NCBI GenBank assembly: GCA_947455205.1
Contig: CANGNF010000020.1
Span: 1-64,000, forward strand
Reading direction: 5' to 3'
DNA length: 64,000 bases
Source: Acetobacteraceae bacterium
Lineage (GTDB): Bacteria; Pseudomonadota; Alphaproteobacteria; Acetobacterales; Acetobacteraceae
Positions 53,971 to 60,776 of this stretch are shown here, one piece after another. Positions within the stretch are counted from its first letter, which is position 1. The number at the start of each line of letters is the position of its first letter. The translations under genes were made by a program, and so were the position numbers. The notes below the pieces were generated by a model. That model searched no databases. It saw nothing but the letters and a program-made list of their open reading frames with translations, and had not been told where the DNA came from.

Positions 53971-53990
53971 CCGCGCCCAGCCTTACCCAC

Positions 53991-53995
53991 AAGGA
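53991..53995 (+). promoter_or_regulatory. Ribosome binding site of the TolC-like gene
   Basis: AAGGA lies 6 bases before the ATG at 54002 in the 31-base gap after the giant gene. It is the clearest Shine-Dalgarno in the operon and decides the start of the TolC-like gene against in-frame Met codons at 53747 (inside the giant gene) and 54068. Confidence 0.75.
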
Positions 53996-54001
53996 TCTGC
54001 C

Positions 54002-55789
54002 ATGAGCGAGAGCTCCATCATCGCCGGCCCGCTCGGCACCGATCCGCGCGGCCTCGGCCGAACCGGCATGCCGCGGCCGCAGGGCGCTGTCGGTGGGGCG
54101 GTCGCCGCCCTGCTGCTGGGCCTGGCGGCGCCCGCCCTGGCGCAGCCGCTGCCGGGCCAAGGCACGCCGGTGGACCGGGTGGGCATGCCACTGCCCGCCA
54201 CGACGCGGATCCAGACCCCGCCACCGGCCGCGCTGCGCGCCGGGCCGCCGCCGCCCGCGCCGCACCGGCCGGTGCCGGGGCTGAGCCTGCCGGCGGCAGG
54301 CGGCCAGCCGGCCGAGCCGCTGACGCTGCGCAACTTCATCCGCCTGCTGCACGGCGCCGACGAGCAGATCCTGGTGCAGCGGCTGGAGGCCGAGATCGCG
54401 CGGGAGCGGGTGCGCGGCGCCGAGGGGCTGTACGAGCCGGTCTTCAACATGACCACGAGCTATGATTCCAGCTACGTCCTCAACACCTCCAACGAGATCC
54501 TGCAGCGCGCCAACCAGGCGACCTACAGCTCGCAGATCGCGCAGTTCAACAACAGCATTTCGGTCAAGGCGCCCACCGGCGCGGATGTCGAGCTGGGTTA
54601 CAATGTCGGCCGCATCCAGAACTCGCTGCAGAACATCGTCGGCTCGCGCTCGCCGGAGTACAAGGCGTGGCTGGGCATGCGGATCACCCAGCCGCTACTG
54701 GCCAATTTCGGCATGGATGCCACCAACCGGCCGATCCATGTCGCGGAGTATGAACGCGAGATGGCGCGCGAGGCGGTGCGTCAGGTTTCCGCGCAGCGCA
54801 TGGTGGAAGGCATCTCGGCCTACCTGGCGACGCAGCGGGCGGAGGGCCGGGTCCGCATCCGCGCCCGGATCGTGGAACTGACCCAGACCCTGGCGCGCGA
54901 CCTGCGGGCCCAGCAGGGCAGCGGCCTGCGCTCCAGCGGGGAGGTGATGGGCATCGAGGTCTCGGTTGCCCAACGCCAGGCCGCGCTGCGCCAGGCCCAG
55001 CAGGACCTTGAGGAACAGATGGGCGACCTGCAGGCCCGGCTTTCCGCGCGCGAACCCGCGCGGGGCCGGCCGCAGCGCCCGCGCCGCTACGCCGCGGCGG
55101 ACGAGCTGGTGCTGACCGCGCAGCGCATCCCGCTGCCGGAGATGGGCCCGGACCGCGGCCTCGGCGAGCTGCCCGCGCTGTTCACCGAAAGCCTGGCCCG
55201 CCGGCCGGAGAGCCGCTTCATGGACAACCGCCTGTCGCGCGACGACGTGGAGGTGCGCTTCGCCCGCAACCAGGCGCTGCCGGAGCTGAACTTCATCGCC
55301 CGCGCCGGCATCGACGACCTGAACACCACCAACCGCTACCGGCCGATCAACGACTACGCCAGCAGCCGCGGCATCCGCTACAACAGCTGGATGGTCGGCA
55401 TTCAGCTGAAGGTGCCGATGTTCGGCGACAATCGCCGTCAGGCGGAACTCAGCCAGGCCCGGCTGCGGCAGAGCCAGACGGTCACCGCCCAGCGCGCGGT
55501 GCAGCAGCGCGTCATCAACGAGGTGGTCAGCAGCATCAACGTGCTGAACCGGGTGATGGAGATCGTCGAGCAGCAGCAGGCCGCCTACGACCAGCAGCGC
55601 CGGCTGGTGACGCTGGACGAGGACCTTCTGCGCCAGGGCCGCCGCTCCCGCGTGGAGGTCATGCGCCGGCAGATCGAGGCGCTGGAGGCGCAGGAACTGC
55701 TGATGGACAACGTCATGCTGGCCAACCGCGCCGGCTACGTCACCTCGCTCTCGCGCGGCGATATCCTGACGCGGCTGGAACTGGAATGA
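54002..55789 (+). CDS. TolC-family outer-membrane channel protein
   Basis: A 595-residue protein. Residues 30-47 are a signal-peptide core ending ALA, with likely cleavage before Gln48, preceded by an unusually long 29-residue n-region. Residues 50-105 are Pro/Ala-rich. From about residue 110 the outer-membrane-factor fold begins (LTLRNFIRLL, EAEIARERVRGAEGLYEPVFNMTTSYD), with long coiled-coil helices (YEREMAREAVRQVSAQRM; QAALRQAQQDLEEQMGDL; QAELSQARLRQSQTVTAQ; MRRQIEALEAQELLMD) and membrane strands (ADVELGYNVGR, YNSWMVGIQLKVPMFG). This is the OEP duplication plan, longer than the usual 420-490 residues. It would supply the outer-membrane exit duct. The stop overlaps the next start by four bases (ATGA), so translation is coupled. 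Confident for family; the substrate is inferred from context. Confidence 0.88.
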   Translation: MSESSIIAGPLGTDPRGLGRTGMPRPQGAVGGAVAALLLGLAAPALAQPLPGQGTPVDRVGMPLPATTRIQTPPPAALRAGPPPPAPHRPVPGLSLPAAGGQPAEPLTLRNFIRLLHGADEQILVQRLEAEIARERVRGAEGLYEPVFNMTTSYDSSYVLNTSNEILQRANQATYSSQIAQFNNSISVKAPTGADVELGYNVGRIQNSLQNIVGSRSPEYKAWLGMRITQPLLANFGMDATNRPIHVAEYEREMAREAVRQVSAQRMVEGISAYLATQRAEGRVRIRARIVELTQTLARDLRAQQGSGLRSSGEVMGIEVSVAQRQAALRQAQQDLEEQMGDLQARLSAREPARGRPQRPRRYAAADELVLTAQRIPLPEMGPDRGLGELPALFTESLARRPESRFMDNRLSRDDVEVRFARNQALPELNFIARAGIDDLNTTNRYRPINDYASSRGIRYNSWMVGIQLKVPMFGDNRRQAELSQARLRQSQTVTAQRAVQQRVINEVVSSINVLNRVMEIVEQQQAAYDQQRRLVTLDEDLLRQGRRSRVEVMRRQIEALEAQELLMDNVMLANRAGYVTSLSRGDILTRLELE

Positions 55790-56619
55790 AGCGCCTGGGC
55801 CTGCTGCTGGCGCTGGCCTGCGCCGCCACCCCGGCGTCGGCCCAGCAGCCGCCGCCGCGCCTGCTGTCCGAAGGCGGGGTGCGCGGCGTGACGCAATGCC
55901 TGCGCGACCTCAGCCTGGGCTTTCCGGTCAGTGGCCGCATCGCCGCGTTGCCGGTGCAGGAGGGCAGCGTGGTCAAGGCCGGCGACGTGCTGGCCAACTT
56001 CGAACTGGTCGCCGAGGAACTGGAGGTGGAGCGCCGCCGCCTGGTCTGGCAGAGCGAGGCCGAGCTGCGCGCCGCCATCGCCCGCGCCGCCACCGCCGCC
56101 ACCCAGGCCAGTGCCGCCCGCGCCATCTTCAGCCAGAACCGCGGCATCAGCCGGGAGGAGCTGGAGAACAAGGAACTGGCCAGCGCCCTGGCCGCCGCCG
56201 AGGTGCAGCGCCTGCGCAACGCCAAGCTGGTCGAGCAGGTGGACTACCGCACCGCGCAGGAGATGGTGGCCCGCCGCATCCTGCGCGCGCCCTCGCCAGG
56301 CGTGGTCACCCGCATCATCCGCCATGCCGGGGAAAGCGTGCAGATCAACGAGACCGCCATCCGCCTGTGCGACCTCTCGAAAATCCTGTTCGTGGTCAAC
56401 GTGCCCATCGCCGCGCTGGGCGGGCTGGAAGCCGGCGCCCCGGCGCGGGTCATGGTGCAGGCCGGCGCCGAGCCGGTGGCGGTGGAGGGCCGGGTTATCT
56501 TCGTCTCGCCGGTGGTGGATGCCGCCAGCGGCCTGGCGGAGGTGAAGGTGGAACTGGAACCCAACCTGGCCGCCGGCATCCGCCCCGGCCTGCAGGCCCG
56601 GCTGGTGCCCACCCGGTAG
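55786..56619 (+). CDS. Small periplasmic HlyD-type adaptor (membrane fusion protein)
   Basis: A 277-residue protein with a classic signal peptide (MKRLGLLLALACAATPASA, cut before Gln20). Residues about 45-75 form the first lipoyl half (FPVSGRIAALPVQEGSVVKAGDVLANFE), 75-165 an alpha-helical hairpin (EELEVERRRLVWQSEAELRAA; SREELENKELASALAAAEVQRL), 170-205 the second lipoyl half (ILRAPSPGVVTRIIRHAGESVQI), and 205-277 a beta-barrel domain. This is the plan of efflux periplasmic adaptors that bridge an inner-membrane engine to TolC, but small, with no membrane anchor and a short hairpin. Two Cys remain (CLRDLSLG, LCDLSKIL). It overlaps the TolC-like gene by 4 bases and is followed after 6 bases by the M50 gene. 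Confidence 0.87.
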   Translation: MKRLGLLLALACAATPASAQQPPPRLLSEGGVRGVTQCLRDLSLGFPVSGRIAALPVQEGSVVKAGDVLANFELVAEELEVERRRLVWQSEAELRAAIARAATAATQASAARAIFSQNRGISREELENKELASALAAAEVQRLRNAKLVEQVDYRTAQEMVARRILRAPSPGVVTRIIRHAGESVQINETAIRLCDLSKILFVVNVPIAALGGLEAGAPARVMVQAGAEPVAVEGRVIFVSPVVDAASGLAEVKVELEPNLAAGIRPGLQARLVPTR

Positions 56620-56625
56620 CCAGGC

Positions 56626-58797
56626 ATGAGCCGCACCTTCTCAGACAACTGGCATCGCGTCTCGGCGCTGCGGGTGGCGCTGCGTCCTACGGTGCGGGTG
56701 CGGCTGCACCAGGGCCATGGCGCGCGCTGGCATGTGCTGCATGAGCGGATCAAGAACGGCTTCTTCCGCGTGCCGCCGGCCGGCTGGGCCTTCATCACCC
56801 GGCTGCGGCCGGAAGCTACGGTGGACCAGGTCTGGCGCGAGGCGATCGAGGCGACACCGACCGAGACCCCGGGCCAGGAGGAGGTGTTCCAGCTGCTGGT
56901 GGCGCTTTCCGCCGGCAACATGCTGTACGTGGAAGGCGGTGCCGACGAACGCCGCCTGCTGGAACGCGCCGAGGCGCGGGCGCGCAAGCCGCTCTCGGCC
57001 CGCATCTCGGAACTGCTGTTCATGCGGATCCCGCTGGCCGACCCGCAGCCGCTGCTGCGCCGGCTGGACCCGCTGGTGCGGCTGCTGTTCAGCCCGCCCG
57101 CCGTGGTGCTGGCGCTGCTCCTGCTCGGCTGGGGCTTCGCCGAGTTCCTGCTGCACAGCGCCCGCGCGGTGGAACAGACCACGGGCATCCTGCAGCCGCA
57201 GAACCTGCCGCTGCTGTTCGTCGCTGTCTTCATCTCCAAGGGGCTGCATGAGTTCGGCCATGCCGCCATGAGCCATCGCTTCGGCGCCGAGGTCCGCACC
57301 ACCGGCGTCATGCTGCTGATGTTCACGCCGCTGCCCTATGTGGATGTCACCGCCAGCTGGGGCCTGCGCAGCCGCTGGCAGCGCGCCGCCATCGGCGCCG
57401 GCGGCATGCTGATGGACCTGCTGGTGGCCGCCGTCGCCACCCTGGTCTGGACCCGCTCGCCCGCCGGGGAACTCAGTGCGCTGTGCCACAACCTGATGTT
57501 CACCGCCGCCGCCTATACGCTGCTGTTCAACCTGAACCCGCTGATGCGCTTCGACGGCTACTACATCCTGTCGGACCTCGTGGGCGTGCCGAACCTGTAT
57601 GAGCAGGCGCGGGGCGCGGCGGGGCGGCGCTGGCGCGCGCTGGCGCTGCGCCAGGCGCGGGATGAAAAGGCGGCCGAGCATCCGCCCGGCACCGAATGGG
57701 CGCTGGCCGGCTTCTTCGTCGCCTCCAACCTGTACCGGCTGATGGTGATGGGCGGCATCGTGCTGTTCATTGCCGATGCCTATCTGGGCATTGGCCTGGT
57801 GGTGGCGCTGGCGCTGGCCTTCACCTCCTTCCTGCGGCCGCTGGGCCAGCAGCTGGGCCGGCTGCGCGACCCGTTCTTCCGCGCCCGCCATGGCCGGCCG
57901 CTGCGGCACGGCGCGGTGGCGGCGGTGCTGCTGCTGCTGGCGCTGCTGCTGGTGCCACTGCCGGACAACCGCGTGCTGCACGGCGTGGCCGAGGCCGCCG
58001 CCCAGGCGCCGGTCTTCACCGGGGCGGCCGGGGTGCTGCAACAGGTCCACGCCCGCAGTGGCGGTTGGGTGGAAGCCGGCGCCCCGCTGTTGACCATGGC
58101 CAACCCCGAGCTGGAAGCCGAGCTGGCCGGGGTGCGGGCGCAGGTGGCGCGGGCCCAGCTGCAGGCCAACAAGGCGCTGGACGGCGGCGCGGTGGACCTG
58201 GAACCGCAGATGGAACGCCTGCGTACCCTGGCGGTGATGCAGGCGACGCTGGAGGCACAGCTGGCCAGCCTGGCGGTGCTGGCCGGGCAGGCCGGCATCT
58301 GGGTCGCGCCGGAGATCGCCACCAGGCAGGGCAGTTGGCTCGGCCGCGGCGTGGAGCTTGGCCGGCTGGTCGATGACCGCGCCCACCTGTTCCGCGGCGT
58401 CATCCGCCAGGATGCCGGCGCCATCCTCGCCGGCGCCCGGCAGGAACGGCTGGAGGTACGGCTGGAAGGCGAGCGCGGCCATTCCCTGCACGCCACCCGG
58501 CTGACGCTGGTGCCGCATTCCAGCACGCAATTGCCCTCGGCCGCGCTGGGCCCGGCGGCCGGCGGCGAGATCGCGGTCGAGGCCAGCGACCCGAGCGGCC
58601 GGCGCAGCGTGGAGCCCTACTTCCTGCTGGAGGCGCGGATCGAGGACCCGGACTGGCAGGGCGGGGCGCCAGGGGGAGAACACGGCGTGCGTACCGGCCG
58701 TTCCGGCTGGATCCGCATCCCCTTGCCGTGGCGCCCGGCGGCGGCGCAGGCCTGGACCGGCCTGCGGCAGTTCTTCCAGCGCCGGTACCGGGTCTGA
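56626..58797 (+). CDS. Site-2-protease-like M50 membrane peptidase fused to HlyD-like domain
   Basis: A 723-residue protein. Residues 1-150 are a cytosolic domain (LRPTVRVRLHQGHGARWHVL; FFRVPPAGWAFITRL) like that preceding M50 domains in export-linked proteins. Membrane helices begin near 156. HEFGH at 208-212 is the zinc-binding HExxH and NPLMRFDGYY (D310, G311) supplies the third ligand motif, so the site-2 protease centre looks intact. More helices lie at about 358-405 and 428-448. After the last helix, residues 460-700 contain lipoyl-like segments (AAGVLQQVHARSGGWVEAGAPLL), a helical hairpin (LAGVRAQVARAQLQANKAL) and a beta domain, i.e. an HlyD-like periplasmic half. It could process the giant's leader or act as a scaffold. 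The stop TGA overlaps the next ATG by one base. Confidence 0.87.
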   Translation: MSRTFSDNWHRVSALRVALRPTVRVRLHQGHGARWHVLHERIKNGFFRVPPAGWAFITRLRPEATVDQVWREAIEATPTETPGQEEVFQLLVALSAGNMLYVEGGADERRLLERAEARARKPLSARISELLFMRIPLADPQPLLRRLDPLVRLLFSPPAVVLALLLLGWGFAEFLLHSARAVEQTTGILQPQNLPLLFVAVFISKGLHEFGHAAMSHRFGAEVRTTGVMLLMFTPLPYVDVTASWGLRSRWQRAAIGAGGMLMDLLVAAVATLVWTRSPAGELSALCHNLMFTAAAYTLLFNLNPLMRFDGYYILSDLVGVPNLYEQARGAAGRRWRALALRQARDEKAAEHPPGTEWALAGFFVASNLYRLMVMGGIVLFIADAYLGIGLVVALALAFTSFLRPLGQQLGRLRDPFFRARHGRPLRHGAVAAVLLLLALLLVPLPDNRVLHGVAEAAAQAPVFTGAAGVLQQVHARSGGWVEAGAPLLTMANPELEAELAGVRAQVARAQLQANKALDGGAVDLEPQMERLRTLAVMQATLEAQLASLAVLAGQAGIWVAPEIATRQGSWLGRGVELGRLVDDRAHLFRGVIRQDAGAILAGARQERLEVRLEGERGHSLHATRLTLVPHSSTQLPSAALGPAAGGEIAVEASDPSGRRSVEPYFLLEARIEDPDWQGGAPGGEHGVRTGRSGWIRIPLPWRPAAAQAWTGLRQFFQRRYRV

Positions 58798-60773
58798 TGC
58801 CGCTGGCCGAGACCCAGCCGCCGCTCAGCCGGCTGTTCCTGCTGGAGGCGCACCGCGAGCCCCAGCCCATGCCTTGGCTGGACCGCGCCGGGCACCGCCT
58901 CGGCACCTGGCTGCGCGGCGCGGTGCAGCGCCCGGTGCCCCGGCTGCGCCGCCGGGCGCTGCGGGTGCTGGCCGCCGCGCAGCCGCTCTTCGCGCTGGAG
59001 GAAGCGCCGCTGCGCCACCACCTGGCCGGCCTGGCGCAGCGCATGCGCAGCGCGCCGCTGGCCGAGGCGCTGGAGCCCTGCCTGGCCGGCAGCGTCGCCG
59101 CGGTGCGGCTGGTGACGGGCCTGACCCCGCACCCCGAGCAGGTGATGGGCGCCCTGCTGCTCTCCGAGGGCGGCATTGCCGAGATGGCGACCGGCGAGGG
59201 CAAGACGCTGACCATCGCCACCGCCGCGGCCGTGGCCGCCTGGCGCGGCCGGCCCTGCCACATCGTCACCGCCAACGACTACCTGGCCCGCCGCGACGCG
59301 GAGCTGTTCACCGCCTTCTACGCGCTCTGCGGGCTGTCGGTCGCGGCCATCACCGGCGAGACCCCGCTGCCCAGCCGCGCCAGCGCCCACGCCCATGACG
59401 TGGTCTACACCACCGCCCAGGATCTGCTGGGTGACTTCCTGCGCGACCGCTTGGCGCTGGGCCGCCAGCCCAGCCCGGTGGCCCTGGCGCTGCGCGCCAT
59501 GCACGGCGTGGCCGGCGGCGCCCAGCCGGTGATGCGCGGCCTGCATCAGGTCATCGTGGACGAGGCCGACAGCGTGCTGGTGGACGAGGCGGTGACGCCG
59601 CTGATCATCTCCAGCCCGCGCCCCGATGCCTCCCTGCAGGCGGCGGCGCTGGACGCGGTGCGGCTGGCGGCGCAACTGCGGGAAGGCGAGGACTTCACCC
59701 TGAAGCCGGCGCTGCGCCATGTGGAGCTGACCGCCGCCGGCAAGGACCGGCTGGCCGCGCTGACCGGCTCGCTCTCGGCCTTCTGGCGCGGCCCCGAGCG
59801 TGCCCGCGAACTGGTCGGCCAGGCGCTGCACGCCAGGCACCTGATGCTGCGCGACCAGCACTACGTGGTGCGCGACGGCAAGCTGGTGCTGGTGGACGAG
59901 CTCACGGGACGGCTGGCCGAGCAGCGCACCCTGTCGCTGGGCCTGCACCAGGTGCTGGAGGCCACCGCCGGGCTGGAGCTGACCGCGCCGGCCGAGGTTT
60001 CCGCCCGGCTCAGCTTCCAACGCTTCTTCCGGCTGTTCCCGCTGCTGTCCGGCACCACCGGCACGGCGCGGGAGGCGCGGGGCGAGCTGGCCGGGGTGTA
60101 CCGCCAGCGCAGCGTCGCCATCCCCACCCACCGCCCGGTGCGGCGCGCCCGGCTGCCGCTGCGCCTGCTGGCAAGCGAGGCCGCCAAGTTCGACGCCATC
60201 GTCGCCGAGGCGCTGGCGCTGGCCGAGGCGGGCAGGGCGGTGCTGGTCGGCATCCGCAGCGTCCGCAGCGGGGAGGCGCTGCTGGCGCGCTTCGCGGCGC
60301 AAAGCCCGGCCCGCGCCGCCGGCATCCGCCTGCTGCATGCGGTGAACCACGCGCAGGAAAGCAGCATCGTCGCCGAAGCCGGCCGGGCAGGGGCCATCAC
60401 CATCGCCTCCAACATGGCCGGACGCGGCACCGACATTGGGCTGGAGGCGATCGTGCGGGAGCGCGGTGGCCTGCACGTCATCATCGGTGAGCCGAATGAC
60501 TATCGCCGGATCGACCGCCAGCTGATCGGCCGCTGCGCCCGCCAGGGCGACCCCGGCTCCTACCGGCTCTACCTCTGCCCGCAGGACGAGGTGGTGCAGC
60601 GCTTCCTGCCGGCCCTGGCGCGGGCGGCCTGGTGGCGGCTGCCGCCCGGGCTGGCGCAGCGCCTGGCGCCGGCGCTGCTGGTGCGGGCGCAGCGCCGGGC
60701 GGAGGCTTTGAGCTATACCCAGCGCAAGCGGATCCTGGACCAGGATCTGCACCTAGACCGGACCGGGTTCTGA
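58797..60773 (+). CDS. SecA-like preprotein-translocase ATPase, C-terminally truncated paralogue
   Basis: A 658-residue protein. Walker A is ATGEGKT (131-137), DEAD box VDEADSVLVDEAVTPLIIS (D255), crosslinking domain with HYVVRDGKLVLVDELTGR, GLHQVLEA and LSGTTGTA, motif V IASNMAGRGTDIGL, and motif VI RQGDPGSYRLYLCPQDE (R582). All SecA motor motifs are present. After them only about 70 residues remain, ending with AQRRAEALSYTQRKRILDQD, which matches the start of the SecA long scaffold helix. The rest of the scaffold with its two-helix finger, the wing domain and the Cys-rich zinc tail are absent (typical SecA is ~850-900 residues). The start at 58797 overlaps the previous stop (TGATG); the in-frame Met at 58728 lies deep inside the upstream gene. 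This is a dedicated paralogue, not housekeeping SecA. Confidence 0.88.
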   Translation: MPLAETQPPLSRLFLLEAHREPQPMPWLDRAGHRLGTWLRGAVQRPVPRLRRRALRVLAAAQPLFALEEAPLRHHLAGLAQRMRSAPLAEALEPCLAGSVAAVRLVTGLTPHPEQVMGALLLSEGGIAEMATGEGKTLTIATAAAVAAWRGRPCHIVTANDYLARRDAELFTAFYALCGLSVAAITGETPLPSRASAHAHDVVYTTAQDLLGDFLRDRLALGRQPSPVALALRAMHGVAGGAQPVMRGLHQVIVDEADSVLVDEAVTPLIISSPRPDASLQAAALDAVRLAAQLREGEDFTLKPALRHVELTAAGKDRLAALTGSLSAFWRGPERARELVGQALHARHLMLRDQHYVVRDGKLVLVDELTGRLAEQRTLSLGLHQVLEATAGLELTAPAEVSARLSFQRFFRLFPLLSGTTGTAREARGELAGVYRQRSVAIPTHRPVRRARLPLRLLASEAAKFDAIVAEALALAEAGRAVLVGIRSVRSGEALLARFAAQSPARAAGIRLLHAVNHAQESSIVAEAGRAGAITIASNMAGRGTDIGLEAIVRERGGLHVIIGEPNDYRRIDRQLIGRCARQGDPGSYRLYLCPQDEVVQRFLPALARAAWWRLPPGLAQRLAPALLVRAQRRAEALSYTQRKRILDQDLHLDRTGF

Positions 60774-60776
60774 CGC

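Noticed and set aside
2308-53970. Splitting the giant gene into several genes at internal Met codons
   Set aside because: There is no stop, no frameshift and no internal ribosome binding site or promoter-like gap. Repeat phases continue across the whole frame.
53747-54001. In-frame N-terminal extension of the TolC-like gene back to a Met at 53747
   Set aside because: It would overlap 224 bases of the giant gene and has Cys/Pro/Arg-rich shadow-like sequence. A good ribosome binding site and a signal peptide support 54002.
58728-58796. In-frame Met of the SecA-like gene at 58728
   Set aside because: It lies within the M50 gene. The TGATG overlap at 58795-58799 gives a normal coupled start and the added residues resemble no SecA N-terminus.
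58797-60773. Interpretation as the housekeeping secA
   Set aside because: It lacks the C-terminal third including the Cys-rich zinc tail and is embedded in an adhesin/TolC operon. The essential SecA is expected elsewhere in the genome.
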